Source: Streptomyces sp. sk2.1
GTDB taxonomy: Bacteria > Actinomycetota > Actinomycetes > Streptomycetales > Streptomycetaceae
Assembly: GCF_008120935.1 (NCBI RefSeq)
Contig: NZ_RDBO01000021.1
Span: 11,087 to 75,086, forward strand
Direction of reading: 5' to 3'
Length of the DNA stretch: 64,000 nt
Below, in pieces: positions 8,608 through 17,029 of the stretch. The position numbers were made by a program, and so were the translations under genes. How positions within the stretch are numbered: position 1 is the first letter of the stretch; the number at the start of each line of letters is the position of its first letter. Under the pieces are notes generated by a model. The model made no database searches and was not told the DNA's origin. It was given only the letters and a program-made list of their open reading frames with translations.

Positions 8608-9594
8608 ATGGTGGACGCGGTCCATGTCGAGAGCGAGTTCGCGCCCCTTCGCACGGTCGTCCTCGCACGGAGTGAATTCGCCACTCCGGCCGACGCGAGG
8701 AACAGCCCCGAGACCCGGTTCCTCCCGGACCCGGGCGCGATCGATTTCACCGGTGATCTGCGGGACGCGGACCCGGCACGGCAATCGCGGTGGGAAGCCG
8801 AGCGCGACGCCCTGGGGGAGGTCCTCGTTTCCTACGGGGTCGAGATCCTCCGGCCCCGGTTGCTGACCTCCGCCGAGAAGGCATTCACCGGGAGCGCCGG
8901 GTACGCGAACTTTTTCGCCAGGGACCCGTTCTTCACCATCGGCGACCATGTCATCGAGGGCTCCATGCGTTTCGCGCACCGGCGCGTCGAGGTGCTCCCC
9001 ATGCGGGGGCTGTTCGCCGAACGCGTCCTCACGACCGGCGCGCGCTATGTCGCCACGCCCATGCCGGAGGTTCCCGAGGAGCACGACCCCGCCCTCGGAC
9101 CTGGCCCGTTCCTGGAGGGCGGCGATGTCCTCGTCCTCGGCCGGCACGTCTTCGTCGGCACCTCGGGACTGGCGTCCAGCCCCGCCGGCATCGCCTGGCT
9201 CGCCCATTACCTCGCCCCGTTCGGCTACACCGTGGAGAGCGTCCGGCTCCGGCCCGACATCCTCCATCTGGACTGCGCGCTCGGTCTCGTCCGGGAAGGG
9301 CTCCTCGTCGCCTGCCCCGACGCCTTCCTCGACGGCATTCCCGAGCGTCTTCGCGCATGGGACCGGATCGAGGTGTCACTCGCGGAAACGGCCCGCCTGG
9401 CGACCAACGGACTTCCCGTCGATCCCGACACCTATGTCACCGACCCGGAATTCGCCCACATCGGCGAGCAGTTGAAGCGACGGGGCATCACGGTCGAGTA
9501 CGTCGACTTCTCCGTCTCCCGGTCCTTCGGGGGGTCGTTCCGGTGCAGTACCCAACCGCTCCGCCGCACGGTGGATCCAGATCCCGCCACCTGA
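8608..9594 (+). CDS. amidinotransferase / guanidino-modifying enzyme family protein
   Basis: A 328-residue member of the pentein fold group that includes arginine:glycine amidinotransferase, arginine deiminase and DDAH, which use a catalytic Cys to attack a guanidino carbon. Visible motifs are NFFARDPFFTIG (substrate Asp), FLEGGDVLVLG, the His-Asp pair in LHLDCALG, and the catalytic Cys in GGSFRCSTQPL near the C-terminus (residue ~313), in canonical order. These residues support an active amidinotransferase-type enzyme. Whether it transfers an amidino group or hydrolyses its substrate cannot be decided here. The ATG at 8608 follows GAGGAG. It stands alone; a hexanucleotide repeat tract lies just downstream. 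Confidence 0.8.
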   Translation: MVDAVHVESEFAPLRTVVLARSEFATPADARNSPETRFLPDPGAIDFTGDLRDADPARQSRWEAERDALGEVLVSYGVEILRPRLLTSAEKAFTGSAGYANFFARDPFFTIGDHVIEGSMRFAHRRVEVLPMRGLFAERVLTTGARYVATPMPEVPEEHDPALGPGPFLEGGDVLVLGRHVFVGTSGLASSPAGIAWLAHYLAPFGYTVESVRLRPDILHLDCALGLVREGLLVACPDAFLDGIPERLRAWDRIEVSLAETARLATNGLPVDPDTYVTDPEFAHIGEQLKRRGITVEYVDFSVSRSFGGSFRCSTQPLRRTVDPDPAT

Positions 9595-9657
9595 CGGGAA
9601 ACGGGATTCGCGCCTCCGGCATCTGCCCCGACCCGGGCCCGGCACCTGCCCCGACCT

Positions 9658-9714
<57 letters not shown>

Positions 9715-9784
9715 AACACTCGCCCGGTCCGGCCGTCCTGACAGTTCGTCCGCCGTTCTCCCGTACGGACCGGCGGGCGGTTCG

Positions 9785-10297
9785 TCACTCGTCGTCGGTG
9801 CCCTGCACATCGACGGGCCGGGTCCCGTCGAAGGTGACGAGGATTCCGTACGGGTCGCCCATGCCGAGCCCGCTCTCGGCGAAGCGGATCATCCAGCTCC
9901 GGTCGGTCCACACCGTTGCCTCGGGGAGCCCCCACGGCGGCTCCGGAAGGTCCAGCCGGTCCAGTTCCCCCGCCGTGAGTCCGTACCCCTCCTCCCGGAG
10001 CCGGACGCGGCAGTACTCCCCGGCCCGGGCGACGAGGGCGTCGAACCGGCTCACGACGTCGTGGACGCGCCGGAGGGTGGCCGGCTGCGGTGGGGCGGGC
10101 GGTTCGATCACCAGGTTGACCACGGCCGGGTCGGCGCCCGCCGGTACCGGGAAGCCGCCGCTCCAGCAGGCCAGTGCGGGCGGACTCTCCACCAGGTTCA
10201 GCGCGAGCCCGGCGATGTGCAGGGTCGCGGGCAACTCCGCGTCGGCTCCGGACTCCCCGCCGCCCCGGTTGTCCGGCGGCACTCCGTCGGTGGACAT
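9785..10297 (-). CDS. hypothetical protein, 170 residues
   Basis: I do not recognise the family. The protein is soluble with no signal peptide or membrane segment. It starts with a Gly/Asp-rich tail (~20 residues) and continues with a probable alpha/beta domain: LHIAGLALNLVESPPALACWSGGFPV, a helix around RVHDVVSRFDALVARAGEYCRVRLREE, and an acidic C-terminus (GTDDE). The 'GMGDPYGILVTFDG' ending resembles immunity- or SMI1-like small cytosolic proteins only loosely. A TATGCT hexamer lies six bases before the ATG, which would suit a leaderless transcript. Codon usage is typical of the genome, so a real gene is likely. Confidence 0.62.
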   Translation of the reverse strand: MSTDGVPPDNRGGGESGADAELPATLHIAGLALNLVESPPALACWSGGFPVPAGADPAVVNLVIEPPAPPQPATLRRVHDVVSRFDALVARAGEYCRVRLREEGYGLTAGELDRLDLPEPPWGLPEATVWTDRSWMIRFAESGLGMGDPYGILVTFDGTRPVDVQGTDDE

Positions 10298-10492
10298 GCG
10301 CCCAGCATAGGCCGGGGCCTCGCCCGCAGAGGACGCGCCGACGGGGCCGTCCGTTCCCTCCCGGCTCGCCCCGGCCGGTCCGGATCAGGTTTTTCTCCGC
10401 CTCCGCACCAAGTCCGACCGTGCCGGTGCACGTGAACCGCACCTGCCTGTGCCGCCGACAGGACAACACCCGGCCGGCCTCCGCCCGATCAC

Positions 10493-10540
10493 GTCCGCAG
10501 GGACGACCCCGCGCACCGTCGCGGGGTCGTCCCTGCGGAC
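10493..10540 (-). terminator. strong hairpin terminator after the oxidation gene cluster
   Basis: Perfect 21-bp inverted repeat (10493-10513 and 10520-10540) with a six-base loop CACCGT. It lies 31 bp past the SDR stop at 10572 on the minus strand and ends the SDR/P450/ADH group. Confidence 0.8.
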
Positions 10541-10571
10541 CGACCGGCTCGGTCCTGATGGCGTGTCGGGT

Positions 10572-11351
10572 TCAGTGGACGGACAGCCCGCCGTCGACGA
10601 AGATCGCCTGTCCGGTGACGTAGCCGGAGGCGCGGCCGGCCAGGAACACCGCCGCTCCGGCGAAGTCCTCGGCCAGGCCGTTGCGGCCGACCATCGTGCG
10701 CGCGGCCAGCGCGGCCACCTTCTCCGGGTCGGAGGACAGCCGCGCGTTGAGCGGGGTCATCACGAAGCCGGGGACCAGCGTGTTGCAGGTGACGCCGTGC
10801 GGCGACCACGCCTCGGCCTGGGAGCGGGCCAGCGACTCCAGCGCTCCCTTGGAGACCCCGTAGGCACCGCTCTGGACGAACGCCCGGTGCGCCTGCTGGG
10901 AGGTGACGTGGATGATCCGCCCGAAGCCCCGCTCGGCCATGCCGGGCCCGAACCGCTGCCCCAGCAGGTACGGCGCCTCCAGGTTCACCGCCATCGTGGC
11001 GTCCCACACGTCCTCGCCCAGTTCGTCCATGGGTGGCCGCAGGTTGATCCCGGCGCTGTTGACGAGGATGTCGGGCTCGCCGAACACCTCGGCCGCCCGT
11101 TCCGCGGCCGTACGCACCCCGTCACGGGTGCTCAGATCGGCGCTCACCCAGGCCGCCCGGCAGCCCTCCGCGACCAGCTCGTCGACCGCGGCGGCCAGTT
11201 CCGGCTCCTTGCGCGCCACGATCACGACGCGCGCGCCCGCCCGTGCGAGGGCACCGGCGATCGCACGGCCGATCCCGGAACTGCCGCCCGTCACCACGGC
11301 GACCCGGTCGTCCAGCGAGAACAGTTCGGAGAGATAGCGCTGCGAGGTCAT
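10572..11351 (-). CDS. SDR-family oxidoreductase
   Basis: Classical short-chain dehydrogenase/reductase of 259 residues. The cofactor motif is TGGSSGIG (residues ~21-28), followed by NSAGI, a catalytic Ser in HVTSQQAH and the YGVSK active site, then VPGFVMTPLN and the C-terminal GQAIFVDGG. The Arg after the second beta strand (VIVARKEPE) suggests NADP preference. It resembles gluconate 5-dehydrogenase or 3-oxoacyl-ACP reductase-like SDRs, but the substrate is not readable. It is the last gene of the minus-strand cluster TetR-SDR-ADH-P450-SDR, 50 bp after the P450, so it likely acts on the alcohol or ketone made by the P450 pathway. Confidence 0.85.
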   Translation of the reverse strand: MTSQRYLSELFSLDDRVAVVTGGSSGIGRAIAGALARAGARVVIVARKEPELAAAVDELVAEGCRAAWVSADLSTRDGVRTAAERAAEVFGEPDILVNSAGINLRPPMDELGEDVWDATMAVNLEAPYLLGQRFGPGMAERGFGRIIHVTSQQAHRAFVQSGAYGVSKGALESLARSQAEAWSPHGVTCNTLVPGFVMTPLNARLSSDPEKVAALAARTMVGRNGLAEDFAGAAVFLAGRASGYVTGQAIFVDGGLSVH

Positions 11352-11401
11352 GTCCGCACCCTAGACGGCACGTCCACGGCGGCGGGATCCGGGCGGGCGT
11401 T

Positions 11402-12616
11402 TCAGGAGAGACGCACCGGAAGGGTGGCGAAGCCGTACGAGATGAAGGACTCCAACGGCTCGGCCGGTGCCGCCCCGTCGTCCGGGGACAGGCCGGGGAA
11501 GCGGTCGAACAGGGCGGGAAGGGCGATCGAGGCCTCCAGCCGGGCCAGTGGGGCTCCGACGCAGAAGTGGACGCCGTGGCCGAAGGAGAGGTGCTCCTTG
11601 TCGGGCCGGGAGACATCGAAGCGGTCCCCGTCCGGGCCGTGGCGCCGGGGGTCCCGGCCGGCCGCGGCATAGGTGGCCAGGATCGCGTCGCCGCGCGCGA
11701 GGGTGACTCCGCCGGGAAGCTCGATGTCCTCGACCGCGTAGCGCAGCGGGAGGTTGGCGACCGGCGGGGACCAGCGCAGGGTCTCCTCGATGACGTCGTT
11801 CCAGGAGAACTCGCCGTCCAGTACCCGGGCGAGCTGTTCCGGGTGGGTGAGCAGGGCGTGGACGGCGTTGCCGATCAGGTTGACGGTGGTCTCGTGGCCG
11901 GCGGAGACGACCAGGAGGAGGGTGTCGACGAGTTCGTCCTCGGTGAGGCGCGAGCCCTCCTCGTCGCGGGTGGCGATCAGGACGCTGGTGAGGTCGTCGG
12001 CGGGCCGCTCGCGCCTGGCGGCGACCAGGTCCGTGAGGAGCGCGTACGCCTCGTGCAGGGTGGCGAGGGCCGCCTCCGGCGCCGCGGTGGTGTCGAAGAT
12101 CTCGCCGACGAGGCGTGCGGTGTCGGTCCTCCGGTCCTCGGGGACGCCGAAGAGCTCGCAGATGACGGCCACCGGCAGCGGGTGGGCGAAGGCGGCCCGC
12201 AGGTCGGCCCGGCCGTCGGGGGCGGCGGCCATCCGGTCGAGCAGCGTCGCGGTGATCTCCTCGACGCGGGGCCGCAGCGCGTCCGTCCGCCGTTTGGTGA
12301 AGGCGGGCGCGACGAGCCGGCGCAGCCGTCGGTGGTCGGCGCCGTAGGCGGTGAACATGTTGGTCACGCCCACCCAGTTGTTGATCCAGCCGTCCCGGTG
12401 CTTTCCCTCCCGCCAGGCCGGCCAGTGCCGGTTCGGGTCCTTGGACACCCGGTCGTCGGTGAGGAGTTGCCTGAGCACCTCGAATCCGGCGGGGGCCCAC
12501 GCCCTGATCCCGCCGGGGAGTTCGACCGGGGCGGCGGGTTCGTGGCGCCGGAGTTCCGCCGCCTCGCCGTGGATGTCGCGCCCCGCGGGGTCGATGACGA
12601 TCGGCTGCTGTCCCAT
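11402..12616 (-). CDS. cytochrome P450 monooxygenase
   Basis: Soluble bacterial P450 of 404 residues, using ferredoxin/ferredoxin reductase electrons to hydroxylate an organic substrate. The I-helix oxygen-activation motif is VVSAGHETTVN, the K-helix ExxR is EETLR, and the haem-binding loop is FGHGVHFCVGAPLARLE with the Cys ligand near residue 350. It looks like the CYP107/CYP105-type classes usual in Streptomyces, a tentative call. The ATG at 12616 follows a GGGAG site. No ferredoxin gene is adjacent, so electrons must come from elsewhere. The neighbouring ADH and two SDRs suggest hydroxylation followed by alcohol oxidation, either catabolic or tailoring. Confidence 0.93.
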   Translation of the reverse strand: MGQQPIVIDPAGRDIHGEAAELRRHEPAAPVELPGGIRAWAPAGFEVLRQLLTDDRVSKDPNRHWPAWREGKHRDGWINNWVGVTNMFTAYGADHRRLRRLVAPAFTKRRTDALRPRVEEITATLLDRMAAAPDGRADLRAAFAHPLPVAVICELFGVPEDRRTDTARLVGEIFDTTAAPEAALATLHEAYALLTDLVAARRERPADDLTSVLIATRDEEGSRLTEDELVDTLLLVVSAGHETTVNLIGNAVHALLTHPEQLARVLDGEFSWNDVIEETLRWSPPVANLPLRYAVEDIELPGGVTLARGDAILATYAAAGRDPRRHGPDGDRFDVSRPDKEHLSFGHGVHFCVGAPLARLEASIALPALFDRFPGLSPDDGAAPAEPLESFISYGFATLPVRLS

Positions 12617-12769
12617 GGAGATCTCCCGTCTGCGTTGCGGCACGGCCGGAACGGGTGTCTGCGGTACAGGAGTCCATCGTCGGGGTGGTGCGACGGAGCG
12701 TGAAAGGGCGTGCGACGGCGCACAGCGGCCGGGGCGACGGCCCGCGCGCCCCGGGTGGTGATGCGGTGA

Positions 12770-12799
12770 CCGGCCGTCCGCCGTACGACGGGCGGCCGG
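12770..12799 (-). terminator. hairpin after the alcohol dehydrogenase gene
   Basis: Arms at 12770-12780 (CCGGCCGTCCG) and 12789-12799 with one G-T type mismatch and an eight-base loop, 42 bp past the ADH stop on the minus strand. It may partly separate the ADH transcript from the downstream P450. Confidence 0.5.
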
Positions 12800-12840
12800 G
12801 GCGGATGCGCCCCGGCCGCGGGAAGGCGGATCCGGTCCGC

Positions 12841-13881
12841 TCAACCGTTGGGGAGGATGACCGCGCGGCCGTTGATCTTGCCGTGGTGCAGTCGCTCGTA
12901 CGCCAGCGGCGCCTCGTCCAGGCCGTACGTCTCGACGTGCACCTCGACCGCTCCGGCGTGGGCGAGTTCGAGCACCTCGGCGAGTTCGGAGCGCGAGCCC
13001 CAGTACGGGGAGGTCACCGTCGTGTTGTACGGCAGGGAGCCGAAGCCGACCGGCAGTGCCCCGCCGCCGAGGCCGACGACGGTGACGTCGGAGTCGATGG
13101 CGGCCGAGGCCCCGGCCGTGACGACGGTGGGCGGCGCCCCGACGAAGTCGAGGACGACCTGCGCCCCGGTCCCACCGGTCAGTTCGCGGACCTTCGCCGC
13201 GGCGTTCTCGTCGGACAGGACGGTCTCGTGGGCGCCGACGGCGCGGGCGAGGGCGAGCTTGTCCTCGGAGACGTCGAGGGCGATGACCCTGACGGCCGTC
13301 ATGGCGCGCAGCAGCTGGATCGCGACGTGGCCGAGGCCGCCGGTGCCGATGACGACGGCGGTGGCTCCCGGCACCAGCTTGGGCAGCGAGCGCTTGATCG
13401 CGTGGTACGGGGTCAGTCCGGCGTCGGTGAGCGGTACGGCCTGGACCGGATCGAGGTCGCCGAGCGGCACCAGGTGGCGCGGGTCGTCGACGATCATGTA
13501 CTCGGCCATGGCGCCGGGCGCGCCGAGTCCGGGCGGCATGATGCCGAGCTCCTTGGCGCGCAGGCAGTAGTTCTCCTTGCCCTCGGCGCACTTGACGCAG
13601 GTGCCGCAGCCCCACGGGCCGTAGACCGCGACGGAGGTGCCGACCGGGAGGCCGTCGACGCCGTCGCCGAGGGCGGCCACGGTGCCGACGCCCTCATGGC
13701 CGAGGGTGAGCGGCAGCGGGAAGGGGATCTGCTCCGCGGGCCAGCTCATCACGGCGATGTCGGAGTGGCAGACGCCCGCGGCGGTGACCTCGATCAGCAC
13801 CTGGCCGGGGCCCGGTTCCGGGTCGGGCACGGTGACGACCTCGGGTGCCGCGCCGGCGGTGCGGTACTGGACGGCCTTCAT
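12841..13881 (-). CDS. zinc-dependent alcohol dehydrogenase
   Basis: Medium-chain NAD-dependent alcohol dehydrogenase of 346 residues, a length typical of AdhA/AdhP proteins. The catalytic zinc site includes Cys in AAGVCHSD and the GHEGVG motif. The four-Cys structural zinc lobe is GCGTCVKCAEGKENYC. The Rossmann motif is GTGGLGHVAIQ. I chose the ATG beginning MKAVQYRTAG at 13881, with GAGGAG upstream, over an ATG 57 bases earlier. It lies between the SDR and the P450 and would oxidise an alcohol from the P450 step. The 57-bp spacing to the upstream SDR gene suggests cotranscription. Confidence 0.92.
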   Translation of the reverse strand: MKAVQYRTAGAAPEVVTVPDPEPGPGQVLIEVTAAGVCHSDIAVMSWPAEQIPFPLPLTLGHEGVGTVAALGDGVDGLPVGTSVAVYGPWGCGTCVKCAEGKENYCLRAKELGIMPPGLGAPGAMAEYMIVDDPRHLVPLGDLDPVQAVPLTDAGLTPYHAIKRSLPKLVPGATAVVIGTGGLGHVAIQLLRAMTAVRVIALDVSEDKLALARAVGAHETVLSDENAAAKVRELTGGTGAQVVLDFVGAPPTVVTAGASAAIDSDVTVVGLGGGALPVGFGSLPYNTTVTSPYWGSRSELAEVLELAHAGAVEVHVETYGLDEAPLAYERLHHGKINGRAVILPNG

Positions 13882-13938
13882 GGGATTCTCCTCGCTCTCT
13901 TCGTTCCATTGCTCGCCCCCGTTCGGTCGTTCCGCCAC

Positions 13939-14712
13939 TCAGGAGGCGGAGTAACCGCCGTCCACCAGGTGATAGCTGCCGTGAATGAAGGAGGCGCGGT
14001 CGGAGAGCAGGAAGGCGGTCAGTTCGGCGACCTCCTCGGCCGTGCCGAGGCGTCCCGCGGGGTGCAGCGAGACGAGGTGGTCGCGGGCCGGGCCGTCGGT
14101 GTCGCGCAGCAGCGGCGTGTCGATGAAGCCGGGGCCGACGGCGTTGACGCGGACGTTCCGCGCCGCGTACTCGAGGGCGGCCGTCTTGGTGAGTCCGACG
14201 ACGCCGTGCTTGGCGGCCACGTAGGCGGGCGAGCCGGCGAAGCCGTTGGTGCCGAGGATCGACGACATGTTGACGACGGCGCCGCCGCCCGCGGCGACGA
14301 TGGCGGGGATCTCGTGGCGCATCGAGTAGAAGACGCCGCTGAGGTTGGTGGCGACGACCCGGTCCCAGTCCTCGACCGCGTACTCGCCGGTGGGGTTGCT
14401 GGGGCCGCCGATGCCCGCGTTGTTGACGGCGAGGTGCAGGGCGCCGAAGGTGTCGACGGCGAACCGGACGCCCGCTTCGACGGAGGCGGGGTCGGTGACG
14501 TCCATGGCGACCGCGGCGGCCCGGGCGCCCGCGTTCTCCAGTTCGGCGACCGCCTTGCGGGCGGCGGCCTCGTCGTAATCGGCGACGACGACGGACGCGC
14601 CGCCGGCGGCGAGGCGGTGGGCGAGGGCCAGTCCGATGCCGGAGGCTCCTCCGGTGACGAGGGCGGTCCGACCGGCGAACTCCTGGTCGGCGGGGGTGAG
14701 GGGGGTGCTCAT
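13939..14712 (-). CDS. SDR-family oxidoreductase
   Basis: Classical SDR of 257 residues: TGGASGIG cofactor loop, Asp after beta-2 (VVADYDEAA, suggesting NAD rather than NADP), NNAGIGG, a Ser in VNMSSILG, YVAAKHG, and the VDGGYSAS C-terminus. The start ATG overlaps the stop of the upstream TetR gene by four bases (ATGA), so the two are translationally coupled. It probably works with the ADH, P450 and second SDR on one oxidation pathway. Substrate unknown. Confidence 0.87.
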   Translation of the reverse strand: MSTPLTPADQEFAGRTALVTGGASGIGLALAHRLAAGGASVVVADYDEAAARKAVAELENAGARAAAVAMDVTDPASVEAGVRFAVDTFGALHLAVNNAGIGGPSNPTGEYAVEDWDRVVATNLSGVFYSMRHEIPAIVAAGGGAVVNMSSILGTNGFAGSPAYVAAKHGVVGLTKTAALEYAARNVRVNAVGPGFIDTPLLRDTDGPARDHLVSLHPAGRLGTAEEVAELTAFLLSDRASFIHGSYHLVDGGYSAS

Positions 14713-15380
14713 GATGGTGCGTTTCCTTCCGTGGTGCTGTGCGGCGCCGGTCCGGCGGGAAGCCGCATGAGCAGCTCCCCGGAGAGGGCGTCGAATGCCT
14801 GCCCGACCAGTCGGGGCAGGTCTTCCCGCAGTCCGGCCCGCGCCCAGGCGGCCTGGGCCGCCAGGAGCGCCCCGGCGCCCGCGGCGACCGTGACGGCGGG
14901 GCGGAGGTCGCGGTCCGGATCGACTCCGAGCCGCTCGGCGACGATCGCGACCGAGTCCTCCTGGGCGTCCACCCGGATGTGGTGGAACGCCGCGTAGAGG
15001 GTCGGCTCCCGCTCGGCGAGGACCAGCAGGTCGAAGATCCCGGCGCGCCGGTGCCATGCCTGCGCGCCGGGGTCGTCGAGCCAGTCGTGCACGGCGCGGC
15101 GGTAGGCGGTGAGCGGGGGTTCGCCGGCGGGGCGGGCCCGCAGGGCTTCGTTGATCCGGTCGCCGTCGCCCCGGACCGAGTCCAGGACCGCGGCTTCCTT
15201 GCTCGTGAAGTACCGGCTGAAGGTGCGCCGGTCGACGTCCGCGCGTTCCGCGATCTCCTCGACCGTCACGTCCCGCAGTCCCCGTTCGAGCACGAGCTCG
15301 GACGCGGCCTGCGCCAGTGCGTCCCGGGTCCTGCGGGCCTTGCGGCTCCGCCGTTCCGGGCTCTTCCGTTCCGGATTCAT
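14709..15380 (-). CDS. TetR-family transcriptional regulator of the P450/dehydrogenase cluster
   Basis: TetR-type repressor with an N-terminal helix-turn-helix (TVEEIAERADVDRRTFSRYFTSKEAAV) and an all-helical ligand-binding C-terminal part. I give the ATG at 15380 (MNPERKSPE, 223 residues); an in-frame GTG at 15395 would add five residues. Neither has a clear ribosome site, so a short-leader or leaderless message is possible. A perfect palindrome with 14-bp arms lies four bases beyond the GTG and is the obvious autoregulatory operator. Since it is coupled to the SDR and heads the cluster, it likely represses the whole set until a substrate-like ligand binds. Confidence 0.88.
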   Translation of the reverse strand: MNPERKSPERRSRKARRTRDALAQAASELVLERGLRDVTVEEIAERADVDRRTFSRYFTSKEAAVLDSVRGDGDRINEALRARPAGEPPLTAYRRAVHDWLDDPGAQAWHRRAGIFDLLVLAEREPTLYAAFHHIRVDAQEDSVAIVAERLGVDPDRDLRPAVTVAAGAGALLAAQAAWARAGLREDLPRLVGQAFDALSGELLMRLPAGPAPHSTTEGNAPS

Positions 15381-15398
15381 GGTTGTACCGTACACCTG

Positions 15399-15438
15399 AA
15401 AATGTCCCGACGCGACACAAGTCTCGTCGGGACATTTT
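15399..15438. promoter_or_regulatory. perfect 14-bp-arm palindrome, candidate TetR operator (possibly also a terminator)
   Basis: AAAATGTCCCGACG at 15399-15412 and its exact complement at 15425-15438, spaced by 12 bp, directly upstream of the TetR start. Symmetry, arm length and position fit an operator for the adjacent TetR protein. The arms end in A and T runs, so as RNA it could also terminate the phosphatase transcript coming from 15547. Both roles may apply. Confidence 0.65.
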
Positions 15439-15546
15439 TTGGCGCGAAGTGCCGTAAGGAACGACTGCGGGACGCCCTTCCGGGGCTCTCCCCTACCTGT
15501 CGGCCACGTACGGAACCGGCCGTTCCAGGGGCCCCGTGTCCGGCGG

Positions 15547-16767
15547 TCACCGGGCGCTGAACACCTCGGCGGCCCGGCGGGCGCCGTGCCCCGGCTCCCC
15601 GGTCCGGCGCGATTCGGCCGCCGTCGTCCGGCGCAGGGCGAGCGCGGCGATGTCGTCCCGCCGTACGCCGCCGGAGAACGCCTCCAGATCCGCGTGGAGC
15701 GCGTCCAGTACCTCGTAGGGCTCCAGTCCCGTCCAGCGGGGCAGCCGGGTGTCCAGCGGGTAGAAGGCGCCGGACGCGTCGCGGGCCTCGGTGACCCCGT
15801 CGGTGAAGAGCAGGAGCGTGGCGCCGGGCGGGAAGTCCAGCGGCTCCGAGGCCCGGGCCTCGGGGCTGAGCTCCGCCATGCCCAGGGGGACGGACGTACG
15901 GCGCAGCGGCAGCGCGCGGGCCGTGCCCTCGTGCAACAGCCGGGGCGGCAGATGGCCGCAGTTGACGGCCCGGACCCGGTCGCTCCCGTCGAAGCCGAGC
16001 ACCAGGGCGGTGACGAAGCGTTCGGTCTCGCCGGTCTGGGCGGAGAACGCGTTGTGCCGGGCGACCGCGTCCTCCAGGGCGTCGACCACCCCGGTCAGGT
16101 CGGGCTCGCGGATGGCCGCCTCCCGGAACGCCCCGAGCACGGCGAAGCCCGCCCCGATCGCGGCGAGCCCCTTGCCCTGGACGTCCCCGATGATCACCCG
16201 GGTCCCGTAGGGCGACTCGACGACCTCGTAGATGTCGCCGCCGACCAGGCCGTCCTCCTCGATCGGCGTGTAGATGCCGTGGGCGAGGATCTGCTCGGTC
16301 GGGATCGGCAGCGGGCGCAGGATCTGGCGCTGGAGCGCGCCGGCGGCGGAGCGCAGCCTGGCTATCTCGGCGGCGTGGCGGATCCGCAGCGCGCACGATC
16401 CGACGCCGAGGAAGCAGGCCAGCGCGGTGAAGGCCACGCTGATGGTGACGTCCCAGAACGTCCCGCCGGTGACCAGGCGCGAGCAGACGACGACGATCAT
16501 CGTCCAGGTGGCCACGCCCACGGTCTGCCGGATCGTTCCGAAGACGGAGATCAGAGCGGGGACGACCACCAGCAGGGGTACGAGATGCAGGTCCTTCCCG
16601 GTCTCGATGTCCAGGAGGACGACCAGGGTGGTCAGCAGGGCCAGCCCCGCGAACAGCGCCGGGTTGCCGACCCTCGGCGCACGTGCGGCGGCCTCCCCCG
16701 CGTCCGCCGTGCCCGGGAGCGCCGCTCCACGTGTCGCACGCCGACGCCGGCGACGCCCGATCGTCAC
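15547..16767 (-). CDS. membrane-anchored PP2C/SpoIIE-type phosphatase (RsbU-like)
   Basis: A 406-residue protein: Arg-rich cytosolic N-terminus, three to four membrane helices (~residues 30-120, e.g. FAGLALLTTLVVLLDI and ISVAFTALACFLGVG), a linker helix (LRSAAGALQRQILRPLP), and a PPM-type phosphatase domain (~150-400). Metal-ligand motifs are GGDIYEV, IGDVQGKGLAA, LLLFTDGVTEARD and RRDDIAALALR. Such proteins dephosphorylate anti-anti-sigma factors in stress pathways. I chose the GTG at 16767 with GGAGGAG six bases upstream rather than an upstream ATG. The promoter side has unusual competing inverted repeats. No anti-sigma partner is adjacent; a SigF-type sigma factor lies about 5 kb away. Confidence 0.85.
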   Translation of the reverse strand: MTIGRRRRRRATRGAALPGTADAGEAAARAPRVGNPALFAGLALLTTLVVLLDIETGKDLHLVPLLVVVPALISVFGTIRQTVGVATWTMIVVVCSRLVTGGTFWDVTISVAFTALACFLGVGSCALRIRHAAEIARLRSAAGALQRQILRPLPIPTEQILAHGIYTPIEEDGLVGGDIYEVVESPYGTRVIIGDVQGKGLAAIGAGFAVLGAFREAAIREPDLTGVVDALEDAVARHNAFSAQTGETERFVTALVLGFDGSDRVRAVNCGHLPPRLLHEGTARALPLRRTSVPLGMAELSPEARASEPLDFPPGATLLLFTDGVTEARDASGAFYPLDTRLPRWTGLEPYEVLDALHADLEAFSGGVRRDDIAALALRRTTAAESRRTGEPGHGARRAAEVFSAR

Positions 16768-16870
16768 AGCTGACTCCTCCCGCGCTCCGCCGGCCCCGTG
16801 CCGGCGTCCGTTCCCAGTCCACCCGGTCCGACGGGGGCGGATCACGAGGCTTACGGCCCGTCGGCCCCTG

Positions 16871-16932
16871 CCGAAGGTCCCCGCGCGAAGCGGGTACGGA
16901 CCTTCGGCCCGGATGTCTCGGGCCGAAGGTCC
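16871..16932 (-). promoter_or_regulatory. three mutually complementary repeats (competing hairpins) upstream of the phosphatase
   Basis: CCGAAGGTCC (16871-16880), GGACCTTCGGCCC (16898-16910) and GGGCCGAAGGTCC (16920-16932). The middle element pairs perfectly with either neighbour (10 or 13 bp), so only one hairpin can form at a time. It begins 104 bp upstream of the phosphatase start codon and about 100 bp after the GNAT stop. It could be a terminator for the GNAT operon, an attenuator, or a cluster of operator half-sites. Confidence 0.5.
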
Positions 16933-17029
16933 CCCCTCCGGAGGCCGGGGTCCGGGCGACGGACGCCGCCGGCTGCCGGGGCGTGTCGCCGGACATCGTG
17001 CCTCCGGGACGGTCCGCGGGGTGTGCGGG

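Noticed and set aside
8223..8750. N-terminal extension of the glycosidase gene to an upstream ATG
   Set aside because: It would overlap the divergent amidinotransferase gene and adds unrelated sequence; the GTG at 8222 has a strong AGGAGG site and is followed directly by a signal peptide.
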